DNA of 64,000 bases from JAYZQT01 sp036136335 (GCA_036136335.1 JAYZQT010000056.1:1-64000), one strand, 5' to 3'. Numbered from the stretch's first letter, positions 9,194 through 18,213 are shown. Translations and numbers: made by a program. Notes: generated from the letters alone by a model not told the origin.

Positions 9194-9505
9194 TTAAGCA
9201 TTTGGGTCGGGCATACGCTGCCAAATTGGCTCGATGATTGCGAATTCAAACATATCTTCAAGTGTATATGGATCGTTGCGGTGAAAATCTTCAACCGTTG
9301 CGCGGTCGGCTTTGAACACAATGATATTTCCGGTCACATCACGAATGTCGACACTGCCGGAAGTATCCACGCCCTCTCTCACGAGACCACCCCCATAGAT
9401 GATCATCTTCAGAAAAGGTTTCTGGTACCCGGCGTGTGCTGGTTGCAGGCGCGCGCGCTTTTCAGCGCTGCCAGGACGGTCTCTTCGTACGAGCGCATGG
9501 CGCAT
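9194..9505 (-). CDS. YciI family protein
   Basis: A 103-residue YciI-like protein of the dimeric alpha-beta barrel (ferredoxin-like) superfamily. The C-terminal half carries the pattern GNIIVFKADRATVEDFHRNDPYT followed by FEFAIIEPIW, with the conserved His and Asp of the YciI pocket. Some members are small lyases or dehalogenases (chlorohydroquinone-type TftG); many have no known function. A strong GGAGG precedes the ATG by about 8 nt. Just downstream is the amidase gene, so it is probably co-transcribed. Confidence 0.8.
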   Translation of the reverse strand: MRHALVRRDRPGSAEKRARLQPAHAGYQKPFLKMIIYGGGLVREGVDTSGSVDIRDVTGNIIVFKADRATVEDFHRNDPYTLEDMFEFAIIEPIWQRMPDPNA

Positions 9506-9571
9506 TGTTTTAACCTCCGGACGTAAATTTATTATTCAGAGTATATCATGCCACGAATTTTGTAAGCGTCG

Positions 9572-9960
9572 TCAGGCAGTCTGGCTGTATTGACGCGCAT
9601 GCCAGTGACTACAAAAACGGCTATCCAGCAACAGGTTCAATGTATAGAGGGTTTCCGCTCCGAAGGCCCTGTTGTCGACAGAAATACCGGCAACGGTCAG
9701 GGTTAAGATATCGGTCTCTATTGCGTTGGGGAGGCGCGTGCAACGCCGTGCTGATGAGGTGGTCATAAACAAGGGTTTGGAAAGTAGAAGAGGGCTCTAT
9801 CGCATGCGCTGGAAGTGCATGTGCGACAACCTTCACTCCACTGCCTGTCGTTTCGTCCAACTAAAGATATTGGCCGATTCCACGATGTCGTCCAACAACC
9901 TCTCCATGTTACCTGGCGCATTGATAAGCTTGTACAGCGTGGACAAGCAACAAAAGAGCG
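9572..9960 (-). pseudogene. Multiply frameshifted gene remnant, family not recognised
   Basis: Minus-strand translation gives three consecutive coding-looking pieces in different frames. A first piece reads LINAPGNMERLLDDIVESAN (about 9865-9930). A second reads VKVVAHALPAHAIEPSSTFQ up to LISTALHA (about 9740-9860). A third reads RLPNAIETDILTLTVAGIS up to SQTA-stop (9572-9735). At least two frameshifts separate them and there is no good start. The protein-like composition suggests a decayed enzyme gene rather than chance. The rest of the 9506-10078 gap is otherwise empty. Confidence 0.4.
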
Positions 9961-10078
9961 CCTGATTTAAATGGCAAGAAGTTGCTGGATCGATTTCTTT
10001 CTAAATGCGAATCTGGTCCGCACAGTTAATTGGGGCGGAATACGTTTGTGGTAAAGGGTGTCTGAAGAGGCAAAAACC

Positions 10079-10977
10079 ATGGATCGGTCGGAATGGGGTT
10101 TGTTGATCCTGTTGTCGGTGCTTTGGGGGGCAGCCTAATTTTTTGCCGGCGTTGCCGTGAAGGAACTGCCGCCATTTATTGTGGTTTTTGTCCGTATCTT
10201 CAGGGCCGCTTTGCTTCTGCTGCCACTGTTCTGGTTTTACGGCCACAAGCTGCCAAAAACGTTAAATGAATGGATGCCGTTTTTTGTGATGGGTCTGTTG
10301 AATAACGTGGTCCCCTTCTGTTTCCAGTTTGTCTCCCAAACAATCATTACAGTTGGCCTGATTTCAATCATCAACGCGATGACACCCTTGTTTACCGTCA
10401 TTATCGTTGCCAGTTTTGGTGAGGAAAAAAAATGACCGTGAACCGAATTGTAGGTGTGGTTATCGGTATTATAGGTGTGGTCGTCCTGCGAGGTATTGAA
10501 GAACCCCTGGAAAGTGCGCAGACCCTTGGTATCGGTCTTGGTCTGGCAGGCACGCTCTGTTTCGGGTTTGCGGCACTGTGGGGGCGACGTCGCCTCAAGG
10601 GTGTGGCGCCACTCAAATCGGCAACCTGTCAGCTTATTTGTTCAAGTGTTATCATGCTGATTGTTGTCGGCATGTTTGAACGTCCCGGGTCTTTGGATCC
10701 CCCCAGTATGGATGTCTGGTTCGCGTTGTTCGGGCTGACGTTGTTCGGGACGGCATTTGCCTACATTGTCTACTTTCAGATTCTTGTGCGAGCAGGACCA
10801 AGCACTGTGATGCTTGTCACGTTACTCATTCCCATCACGGCACTTTTCCTTGGAAACATGTTACTTGATGAGGTTCTCCGGACGAAAGAAATAATTGGGG
10901 CACTGATAATCGGCACGGGCCTGCTTTTTATAAATGGTCGCATACCAAAGGTAATTAAACAAAATTTGTCGACCTGA
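10079..10977 (+). pseudogene. EamA/DMT family transporter, broken by a stop and a frameshift
   Basis: This reads as a roughly 300-residue ten-helix drug/metabolite transporter. The ATG at 10079 gives MDRSEWGLLILLSVLWGAA, then an in-frame TAA at 10136-10138, then FFAGVAVKELPP, the usual EamA continuation. The frame then runs to TGA at 10433-10435 within GAGG-A8-TGA. The C-terminal half (from 10432, MTVNRIVGVVIG to the end) continues in the -1 frame. The junction is A AAA AAA TGA, formally a -1 slippery site. With an additional upstream stop and no ribosome-binding site before the GTG at 10157, a pseudogene is the simplest reading. An intact DMT gene lies 0.4 kb away. Confidence 0.75.
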
Positions 10978-11213
10978 CTGGCCATGAATTATTTGTTAGG
11001 CAAAATCATTGTCAGTTTCCAGCCTCTTAATATGCGTTGCCTTCATTGTGCAGGTGCCATCCTCCCCTTTGTCGCATTTCTGCTGCGTTAACTGGCCAGA
11101 AATGTCTTGGATTTTCGGGAAAAGAACTGGGTGGGCTTGGCCATGGCTCTTGGCCTTTATTTTGGTGGTTGGCAAAGAATGTTTTCATCACTGGGCAATC
11201 ACAGGTGTCGACG

Positions 11214-11380
11214 ATGGCCGAAATAGCTTCCCCCTTAACTCTGGCGCAGCCCTCGCTAGGTATTGAACCGCTTGGCGTGTATCTGGGTGCCCAGTTGACC
11301 GGAATTGATCACACCACCCCGCTGGATGACGAAACGGTCAGGAGAGTCCCTGCAATTCGGATAAGGCAGGTGCTAGTGAG
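11214..11380 (+). pseudogene. N-terminal fragment of a TauD/TfdA-type dioxygenase
   Basis: From the ATG at 11214 the translation reads MAEIASPLTLAQPSLGIEPL, then GVYLGAQLTGIDHTTPLDDE. This matches the first 40 or so residues of TauD/TfdA dioxygenases (compare LGPHAGAEIHGI in the intact gene at 5131). After VRRV similarity stops, and no HxD motif or C-terminal part follows before the convergent transporter gene at 11416. It is therefore a truncated relic. The rest of the 10978-11415 gap shows no other gene. Confidence 0.5.
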
Positions 11381-11415
11381 GTCTTCAGGTTACCCTCATT
11401 TGAAGGTGAATGATA

Positions 11416-12303
11416 TTACCTGCGCTGGGATTCATAGGCGAGAACGTAATAGGCTGCGGCGAAGATAATCACTGCACCCACCCAGGTCCAGATATCTGAT
11501 ACCTCATCGAACAGAAACCAGCCCATCAGCGCTGCAAAGGGCAGTCGCAAAAAGTCGAATGGCTGGACTATCCGAGCGTCCGCGAGTGCGACTGCGCGGG
11601 TCAGGGACAGCTGAGCGAGGGTTCCGAAAATTCCAATTCCCAAAATCAGCGGTATATCTTCCCAGGTGGGCGGAACCCAGTCAAAAAGGGCCGGGATAAA
11701 CGATAAGGGAATTATTAGAACATTTGCATAAACCACGATTACTGCCGGATCATCCCTGCGGGCCATTACCTTGATCATGATGTTGATTGCAGCGAAGCAT
11801 ACTGCGGCCCCCAGTGCTCCCAACGCCCCGAGGGAAATTTCGATTAATCCGGGCCTCAGGATCACTAGCGCTCCAAGGAAACCGAAGGCTACCGCAATCC
11901 ATGCTTTTGTGCTCACGCGCTCACGCAACAGCACCACGGCGCCGGCTATGGTGAAAAGCGGCATGGTAAATTGGAGTGCATAATAGTCGGCCAACGGAAT
12001 ATGACTTACTCCGTAGAACCAGCACAAAATGCCACCGTACCCCACGACGGCACGTAATATATGCATAGCCGGTTGCCTGGTTCTCAGTTTTCCTACACCC
12101 AATCGCACAATCAGGGGTGCCATAACGAACACAGCGATGACGCAGCGCAGGAAAACGATTTCGAACATTGGGTATTCGTCGGTCAAAATTCGCGCCAGTG
12201 CGCCCGTTACCGTATAAGAATAACCACCCAGTATCATCCATGCCGCACCCTGTACGGCTAGCGGTATTCCTCCAGCACCCCCGACTGGGTTATTGTTAGT
12301 CAC
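11416..12303 (-). CDS. EamA/DMT family transporter
   Basis: A 295-residue inner-membrane protein with about ten hydrophobic helices in two EamA repeats (about residues 15-145 and 155-285). Seen: the repeat-one pattern FEIVFLRCVIAVFVM, a helix-4/5 region with LPLADYYALQF-like spacing (IPLADYYALQFTMPLF), and a second repeat ending QPFDFLRLPFAALMGWFLFDE. Probably an exporter or importer of small metabolites; the substrate is unknown. Divergent from the MFS gene, with the two starts about 70 nt apart. Length is normal (about 290-310). Confidence 0.88.
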   Translation of the reverse strand: MTNNNPVGGAGGIPLAVQGAAWMILGGYSYTVTGALARILTDEYPMFEIVFLRCVIAVFVMAPLIVRLGVGKLRTRQPAMHILRAVVGYGGILCWFYGVSHIPLADYYALQFTMPLFTIAGAVVLLRERVSTKAWIAVAFGFLGALVILRPGLIEISLGALGALGAAVCFAAINIMIKVMARRDDPAVIVVYANVLIIPLSFIPALFDWVPPTWEDIPLILGIGIFGTLAQLSLTRAVALADARIVQPFDFLRLPFAALMGWFLFDEVSDIWTWVGAVIIFAAAYYVLAYESQRR

Positions 12304-12376
12304 ACCCGTATCGCCTTTTCACGTCTTTGACGGACATACTATTTCAAAGGCCACCAAATTGCTTGGTTGCAAACTC

Positions 12377-13615
12377 ATGAATTCCACTTATTTCGGCTTT
12401 CTATCTGAAAATCGACGTTTTCTGGCCTACGGGTTTCTGATGGCGTTGTGTTCAAGTTACGGTCAGACCTTTTTCATTTCAGTTTTTGGTGGCGAGATAA
12501 GGGCCGAATTCGGGCTGACCCACGGAACATTTGGGCTGATCTATTCGATTGCAACCCTGGTGAGCGGATTCTGCATGATCTGGGCGGGTAGCCAGATTGA
12601 CCGGTTTGATTTGCGAACCTTCAGCACTGCGATCTGTATTGGTCTTGTTGCGTCCAGTGTTTTGACGGGCTGGACTTCCTCCGTGTTGATGCTTGGCGTT
12701 GCTATTTTTACCCTGCGGCTTTCAGGCCAGGGATTAATGAGTCACACATCACTAACGGCGATGGCACGTTACTTTGAGCAGGATCGCGGCAAGGCCATCA
12801 GCATAGCAAACCTTGGGTTTCCGACCGGGCAGGCGTTATTTCCTGTGGTTGGTGTCTGGCTCACCGCTGCCATAGGCTGGCGCGAGACCTGGTTCACACT
12901 GGCGTTGATTCTAGCGGTAATCCTGACCCCGTTGCTATTCTGGTTGCTTAAGGGTCATGGCGAACGCCATCGCATCATGCTGCTGCGAACCACCGGCAGG
13001 GGTGCGGAACGCGATTACCCCACGCAGAAACAATGGAGTACGGGACGGGTTCGGCGCGACCCTCGTTTCTGGTTGATGGCGCCCGGAGTGCTGGGGCTGT
13101 CTTTTATTGGGACGGGGATTATTTTTCACCAGGTTCACCTTGTCGAATTCAAGGGCTGGTCTCTTGCCTGGTTTGCAGCAAATTACATCAGCATGGCGGC
13201 TTCATCCGTTGTTACCGCGTTGCTATTTGGTCCCTTGGTGGACCGGACCAGCGCGGCCCGTCTGATGCCCTATTACCAGGTCCCTGCAGTCCTTTCTCTT
13301 GTCCTTTTAGCCAGTGGGACGGGGTCATGGATTGTTCCCGTATTTATGGTGCTATATGGCGTCAGTGTCGGCATGTCCCGGGTGGTTGTAGGTTCATTAT
13401 GGGCTGAATGGTATGGTGTCCGTCATCTGGGGGCCATCCGTGCGCTGGTCGCAGCTATGATGGTCATGGCCAGTGCAGCATCCCCGGTTTTATTCGGTGG
13501 GATGATTGATGGGGGAGTTACCATCGATGCAATTTTATTTATGTCCACCGGTTATACCGTCATATCCATTATTCTGATTTTATGTGCTGGGCGGATTACG
13601 GTAAGACACGATTGA
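12377..13615 (+). CDS. MFS transporter
   Basis: A 412-residue, twelve-helix major facilitator. Helix 1 is FLAYGFLMALCSSYGQTFFI. The loop 2-3 region is AGSQIDRFDLR, and a long cytoplasmic loop with Arg/His lies between helices 6 and 7 (about residues 190-225). I start at the ATG at 12377 (MNSTYFGF), since the 28 upstream in-frame codons overlap the divergent DMT gene and look non-coding. It resembles the oxalate/formate and monocarboxylate-type MFS group, like the MFS gene at 47147, so an organic acid is the likely cargo (inference). It ends 14 nt from the convergent flavin hydroxylase. Confidence 0.87.
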   Translation: MNSTYFGFLSENRRFLAYGFLMALCSSYGQTFFISVFGGEIRAEFGLTHGTFGLIYSIATLVSGFCMIWAGSQIDRFDLRTFSTAICIGLVASSVLTGWTSSVLMLGVAIFTLRLSGQGLMSHTSLTAMARYFEQDRGKAISIANLGFPTGQALFPVVGVWLTAAIGWRETWFTLALILAVILTPLLFWLLKGHGERHRIMLLRTTGRGAERDYPTQKQWSTGRVRRDPRFWLMAPGVLGLSFIGTGIIFHQVHLVEFKGWSLAWFAANYISMAASSVVTALLFGPLVDRTSAARLMPYYQVPAVLSLVLLASGTGSWIVPVFMVLYGVSVGMSRVVVGSLWAEWYGVRHLGAIRALVAAMMVMASAASPVLFGGMIDGGVTIDAILFMSTGYTVISIILILCAGRITVRHD

Positions 13616-13628
13616 CCATAGTTAAATC

Positions 13629-14780
13629 TCAAGGCTCTGCTTGTTGCCGGAGCGGAACTGACCAGGCATTATAGTCATATATACGGTCCGCGTTCGTGTC
13701 GGCAGCGGTCTTCATCCAAACATTGCGTCGAGCGTCGAGTTGAATTTTTGTGGTCCTCGGGCGGCGGATGCGGTCGCAGGTATGAAATGCCTCATTGATG
13801 GATTCTCGATCGCTGCTCTGGAGACATCGTGCGAGCACCACTGCATCTTCCATGGCGGCTCCGGCACCCTGTGCCATGTATGGTAACATGGGATGGGCGG
13901 CATCGCCGATCAGGATGGTCCGCTCAGCAGTCCAGCCCTCGAGTGGCTCTCGTTCAATCATTGCCCATTTATGGACAAATGGCGCGGATTCAAGGATCAA
14001 CCGGGCGTCCGGATGAAAACCGTCATACGCGGCAAGAAGTACCGAGAGATCGCCCGGTGCCGCCCAGGATTCAGTTTTGAAATCGGGCTCAGGCGTGCTG
14101 GCGATGAAATATAGCTCATCGCGTCTTGGGTCTATCTTGTAGGTGACAATGTGACGGTCGGGACCCCACCACTTGACGCGGTCGTCAATCTCCCGGGTGA
14201 GATTTTCTGTCCGATAGACGGCGCGGTAAGCGACCTGTCCGGTAACGCGCAGCGGTTCTTCTCCCACCACGGAAGCGCGCACGATAGAATGAATGCCATC
14301 GGCGCCTACTAGCGCGTCAACAACATCGTTCTCCCCATCCGCGAAGGCGAGCCGTACGCCGTCCGCCACCCAGTCTAGGCCCATCAGCCTCCGGCCAAAC
14401 CGGATAGTCTGTGCAGGAACAAGAGAGAGGAGAGCGTCTTGAAGTTCGGCGCGGTGCATGGAAAGATCCGGAGCTCCATAACGTTCTTCAGTCTGTTTTC
14501 CCATTGGGTGAAGGAATGTGATCTCGCCTGTTTGCCAATCGCGGTTATAGCCCACATCTGGCAGGAATGATCGCGCCCGCAGGTACTTCTCGATACCGAG
14601 TCCCCGCAGCACTTGCACTGCATTGGGTGTTAACTGTATAGCAGCGCCAACCCGTGAAAAACGTGGGGCCTGCTCGTAGATCACCGCCTCGATGTCAAAC
14701 CTTCGGAGTGCTGCTGCCAGCGTGAGGCCGGCAATTCCGGCTCCGACGATTCCAATGGTGAGTTTAGAGGAAATGGGCAA
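13629..14780 (-). CDS. FAD-dependent aromatic hydroxylase, NicC/salicylate hydroxylase type
   Basis: A 383-residue group A flavoprotein monooxygenase. Seen: the Rossmann GIVGAGIAGLTLAAAL at the N terminus, the DG motif LVGADGIHSIVR (about residues 158-169) and the second FAD motif IGDAAHPMLPYMAQGAG (about 290-306). Several stretches recall 6-hydroxynicotinate 3-monooxygenase (NicC): VKWWGPDRH, RRDELYF, MEDAVVLARCL and a late YDYN. That enzyme decarboxylatively hydroxylates a pyridine carboxylate to 2,5-dihydroxypyridine, the substrate of NicX, and a NicX-like gene lies at 38.2 kb in this window. A salicylate-type substrate is the alternative. Single gene, convergent with MFS. Confidence 0.85.
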   Translation of the reverse strand: MPISSKLTIGIVGAGIAGLTLAAALRRFDIEAVIYEQAPRFSRVGAAIQLTPNAVQVLRGLGIEKYLRARSFLPDVGYNRDWQTGEITFLHPMGKQTEERYGAPDLSMHRAELQDALLSLVPAQTIRFGRRLMGLDWVADGVRLAFADGENDVVDALVGADGIHSIVRASVVGEEPLRVTGQVAYRAVYRTENLTREIDDRVKWWGPDRHIVTYKIDPRRDELYFIASTPEPDFKTESWAAPGDLSVLLAAYDGFHPDARLILESAPFVHKWAMIEREPLEGWTAERTILIGDAAHPMLPYMAQGAGAAMEDAVVLARCLQSSDRESINEAFHTCDRIRRPRTTKIQLDARRNVWMKTAADTNADRIYDYNAWSVPLRQQAEP

Positions 14781-15178
14781 AGTTCCCTGTCATACCTGCG
14801 CTCCGCACATCAATACGGGATCGAAGAAGTTTTACTATCACGGGCCGCACGTCTCCTTACAAATTTTACCCTGCCGGTCTTCTCAGGGCGACGGTGAAGG
14901 GTCTCAATTGATGGTGTCGTCCTTTCTTCCTGTCAGCAATCTCCCGTGACCTCAGATTACTTTAGTTTTGTGGCGAACAGTAGATCGTTCGCAATGAGGT
15001 ATGGGTGGTCTCTGGTTCGAATGCGAGCTTTCTATACTCAACCGGAACAAATGGAAACTTGTAGGCCAGCCTGGTTGTTCCGCGTTCGCATAGTGTCTGC
15101 CTTGGTTTTGGTCGGCGGAATATTTGAATGTCAATTCTACCAGTTGACGCTTCTGGAGCGGGGATATAAAATGTCAAA
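14781..15178. other. Intergenic region before the methyltransferase
   Basis: About 400 nt between two divergent genes, AT-richer than its flanks, with only short chance ORFs. A sequence TGGTTCGAATGC near 15013-15024 resembles a tRNA T-loop, but no acceptor or anticodon arm fits. The region presumably carries the promoters of the flavin hydroxylase (leftward) and the methyltransferase (rightward). Confidence 0.35.
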
Positions 15179-16516
15179 ATGTCCAGAACCGTCCCTTTTT
15201 TTATCGACCAACCGGGTATTGGTATTCCCGAATTCAAAACCCTTCGAGAGCAGAATGGTCTGTCGATCGACCAAACCGCCGTACTTCTGGACGTAAAGCC
15301 CCGAACCGTCCGACGATGGGAGGTAGGTGAAACCCGTGCAAAAAAGGCCTACATAGACCTTCTTCGTTACAGGCTTCAGTTTCGAAAACCAAACCCAACA
15401 ATCCCATCAAGTTTCACGTTCATTGACCTCTTTGCAGGTATCGGCGGCATGCGCCTTGGCTTTGAGGCGGCAGGGGGTAAATGCGTGTTTACCAGCGAGT
15501 GGGATAAATACGCACGGAAAACCTACAACGCCAATTTTCCGGATGGGAATGAAATTGCTGGCGACATCACCGAAGTGCATGCATCTCAAATACCAGAACA
15601 TGATGTTCTTCTGGCCGGAATTCCGTGTCAGCCATTCTCTCTCGCCGGTGTCTCGAAACTCAACTCGCTCGGGCGTTATCACGGCTTCATGAACAAAACA
15701 CAGGGCACTCTTTTCTTTGAAGTATTGAGAATTCTGAAGCATCACCGTCCCGCTGCCTTCCTCCTTGAAAATGTCAAAAATCTGATAAGCCACAATCGTG
15801 GTGCCACTTTCCGCATAATTTCGGACGCGCTTCGGGATGATTTGGGCTACAATATCAGCTATCGTGTTATTGATGCGGCTGGTTACGTGCCGCAACACAG
15901 AGAGAGGGTGTTTGTCGCGGGCTTTCGGGAAGATACCGGATTTGATTTTGAAAATCTTGATTTCTCCCTGCCCTCTGAAGGACCTTCGCTTGAGACAATT
16001 CTGCACTCACCTGACGAAGAACCTGAAGAGCCTTATACAATCAGGACGGGCGATGATACGGCGAACGCGAATAGCGTTGTATGTCAGCGCTATTCTCTGT
16101 CCGATAAATTATGGAATTACCTGGTTGCCTACGCTGCCAAACACAAGGCGGCAGGCAATGGTTTTGGTTATGGTTTGAATACACCTAAAGACCGGGCGCG
16201 AACCCTATCCGCAAGATATCATAAAGATGGATCGGAAATTCTTATTGCACAAGAAGGGCGCAATCCGCGGCGTCTGACTCCCCGGGAATGCGCCCGCCTG
16301 ATGGGGTTTGACCATGATCGCAATGCCAGAATGGAAATCCCGGTTTCTGACACTCGTGCCTATCAGCAATTCGGCAATTCAGTGGCAGTCCCTGTTGTGG
16401 CTGCGGTTGCAGAGTACATGCAGCCGCATATCACAGAAATTATCGGCACAGGCGATTGTGTCATGGGAAAATCCGGGCAATCAATTCCCGAGCAAATGAC
16501 GATGGAAATTGCCTGA
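15179..16516 (+). CDS. DNA (cytosine-5-)-methyltransferase with N-terminal HTH domain
   Basis: A 445-residue m5C methyltransferase. Residues about 20-65 form a Cro/XRE-like helix-turn-helix segment (LREQNGLSIDQTAVLLDVK, then PRTVRRWEVGETR). The catalytic part follows: motif I FIDLFAGIGGMRLGF from about residue 81, motif IV GIPCQPFSLAG with catalytic C150, motif VI LLENVKNL, motif VIII QHRERVFVAG, a variable target-recognition region, and motif X QQFGNSVAVPVV. It transfers a methyl group from SAM to cytosine C5; the recognised sequence is unknown. It overlaps a vsr gene by 8 nt, as in Dcm/Vsr pairs. No restriction endonuclease is adjacent. The HTH may allow autoregulation or DNA targeting. Confidence 0.93.
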   Translation: MSRTVPFFIDQPGIGIPEFKTLREQNGLSIDQTAVLLDVKPRTVRRWEVGETRAKKAYIDLLRYRLQFRKPNPTIPSSFTFIDLFAGIGGMRLGFEAAGGKCVFTSEWDKYARKTYNANFPDGNEIAGDITEVHASQIPEHDVLLAGIPCQPFSLAGVSKLNSLGRYHGFMNKTQGTLFFEVLRILKHHRPAAFLLENVKNLISHNRGATFRIISDALRDDLGYNISYRVIDAAGYVPQHRERVFVAGFREDTGFDFENLDFSLPSEGPSLETILHSPDEEPEEPYTIRTGDDTANANSVVCQRYSLSDKLWNYLVAYAAKHKAAGNGFGYGLNTPKDRARTLSARYHKDGSEILIAQEGRNPRRLTPRECARLMGFDHDRNARMEIPVSDTRAYQQFGNSVAVPVVAAVAEYMQPHITEIIGTGDCVMGKSGQSIPEQMTMEIA

Positions 16517-16970
16517 TATCGTCTCCGCTGCAAAACGCAGTCAGATGATGGCTGGGATACGTGGCAAGGATACCAAACCTGAAAAGCTTGTCCGCAGCGG
16601 GCTACATGGACTGGGTTACCGGTTCCGGTTACATGCACGCGAACTGCCTGGCAAGCCCGATCTTGTCCTGCCCCGGTACCGCGCGGCCATATTCGTAAAT
16701 GGGTGTTTCTGGCATGGTCATGATTGTCATCTTTTCAGATGGCCATCCACACGGCAGGAATTCTGGAGGGCCAAGATCATCGGAAATCGGGAACGTGACG
16801 CTCGAAATCTTTTGGCCCTTAAGGAATCTGGCTGGCGTGTGCTTTCAATCTGGGAGTGTGCTTTGCGGGGCAGGGATAAAATTCAATTCGAGAATATTCT
16901 TCAGGATGTGTCGGGATGGATTGACGGAAACAGTGATCTGGAAGAAATCAGGGGCGCATCGACGATTTAA
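16509..16970 (+). CDS. vsr: Very short patch repair endonuclease Vsr
   Basis: A 153-residue T:G-mismatch nicking endonuclease that corrects mismatches arising by deamination of 5-methylcytosine at the partner methyltransferase's sites. Seen: AAKRSQMMAGIRGKDTKPE at the N terminus, the catalytic-site region PGKPDLVLPRYRAAIFVNGC with its Asp, then FWHGHDCHLFRWP with metal- and DNA-contacting His and Trp residues, and SGWRVLSIWECAL. The reading starts at TTG (16509), overlapping the methyltransferase stop by 8 nt. The family N terminus is only complete with that start, so translational coupling is likely. Length matches the family (about 140-155). Confidence 0.93.
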   Translation: MPDIVSAAKRSQMMAGIRGKDTKPEKLVRSGLHGLGYRFRLHARELPGKPDLVLPRYRAAIFVNGCFWHGHDCHLFRWPSTRQEFWRAKIIGNRERDARNLLALKESGWRVLSIWECALRGRDKIQFENILQDVSGWIDGNSDLEEIRGASTI

Positions 16971-17140
16971 AAAATTCCGACGAAGAGTCAATGGATTTTC
17001 TTTGCCGTGTTCCTATTGACTTCGCGCGAACGGAAATCAGAATTAGACAACCATATGGTCTTGGCGCCACTAGGGGCAGTATCTCTGGGGTTTCGGTTGG
17101 GGTGTGACACTACCCGTTCTCAAACAAGTGGAAAGTTGAT

Positions 17141-17971
17141 TTGCGTATACAGGATTATCCAGCTCAGGAGCCTTTCTCCGATTTTGCCCTGCCCTATGTG
17201 GCGGAAGTAATGCGGCGTGGCGAAGGTGTCCAGCCGACCGCAGAAATGTCTTACGGTGAAGACCCCTACCAGGCAGTTGCCATTCATGTGCCTGAATCCC
17301 CGAACGGAACGGTTGTTGCGTTTGTACATGGTGGAGGCTGGACATCGGGATACAAGGAACACATGAATTTTATGGCGCCGGCGTTTACGGCGGCTGGAGT
17401 GATCTTTTGTTCAATAGGATACCGGCTGGCACCACAACATCTTTTCCCGATCGGTTTTAACGATGTTGCGGATGGCCTTTCTTGGATACATGACAATATT
17501 GCGGAATACGGTGGGAACCCGGAGCGTCTGTTTGCTGGAGGGCACAGTGCGGGGGGGCATTATACAGCCCTTCTGGCAGTGACGGCCGAATGGCGTCGTA
17601 GTCGGGGTATGCCCGATAATGTGATCAGGGGATGCCTCCCGATCTCCGGTGTTTATCTCTTTGGGGAAGGCTCAGGACTTTCGGTTTCTCCGCGCTTTTT
17701 GGGGGGAGAGGCCTCCGGCAACGAAAGCCTGGCAAGTCCGCTGGCTTTTGAACTGGCGGGCGCGCCTCCATTTCTTATTGCCTACGGCACAGAGGATTTT
17801 CCGCATCTGAAAATACAGGGAGCTAAATTGGCCCGCTCTCTCGCCGCCGCGGATGTCGGGGTTGAAACCATCATACTAGAAGGGCGGGATCACTTAGGAG
17901 CGAGCCTTGCGGGTGGGGAGGCAGATGGTCCGTGGCTCCCCGCCACCCTTCAGTGGCTTTCAAACCATTGA
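17141..17971 (+). CDS. Alpha/beta hydrolase, HSL/arylformamidase type
   Basis: A 276-residue esterase-like hydrolase. Seen: the oxyanion motif FVHGGGWTSGYKEH (HGGG), the nucleophile elbow AGGHSAGGHYTALLA (GHSAGG), an Asp in AYGTEDFPHLK and the catalytic His in EGRDHLGAS. This pattern is shared by hormone-sensitive-lipase-type esterases and kynurenine formamidase. There is no in-frame ATG, and TTG at 17141 is the best start (open frame from 17108, no earlier credible start). The gene stands alone on this strand, between vsr and a 2OG oxygenase. Amide or ester hydrolysis in a catabolic pathway is likely; the substrate is unknown. Confidence 0.85.
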   Translation: MRIQDYPAQEPFSDFALPYVAEVMRRGEGVQPTAEMSYGEDPYQAVAIHVPESPNGTVVAFVHGGGWTSGYKEHMNFMAPAFTAAGVIFCSIGYRLAPQHLFPIGFNDVADGLSWIHDNIAEYGGNPERLFAGGHSAGGHYTALLAVTAEWRRSRGMPDNVIRGCLPISGVYLFGEGSGLSVSPRFLGGEASGNESLASPLAFELAGAPPFLIAYGTEDFPHLKIQGAKLARSLAAADVGVETIILEGRDHLGASLAGGEADGPWLPATLQWLSNH

Positions 17972-18213
17972 TGTTGAGGCACTTCTCGCATCCGTTACAG
18001 GGATCTTAATGTGTGCCTTGTTAACGACCCGCGTCAGAGTGTTTCGACCGGTATTGAGACGGGGTAATCAAACATCTTGATGGGACAAACAACTTTAACA
18101 GATTGGCGTTGATCAAACTTCTGGCTGGTGTCTGCTTGTAAGGTGTGAAATTCTGGGTAAGTCTCCACAGACCAGAAAAATAAACGCGAAAGTTTTCGGG
18201 TGAGGAACCAGCG

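Noticed and set aside
10136..10138. TAA in the DMT gene as recoded stop
   Set aside because: No known bacterial recoding of TAA in such a context, and a second lesion exists downstream; a pseudogene is simpler.
10433..10435. TGA in the DMT gene as another selenocysteine codon
   Set aside because: The continuation is in the -1 frame, not the same frame, and EamA proteins have no Cys/Sec at this place.
15010..15035. tRNA-like T-loop TTCGAAT
   Set aside because: Stem bases do not pair, and no anticodon or acceptor arm can be drawn around it.
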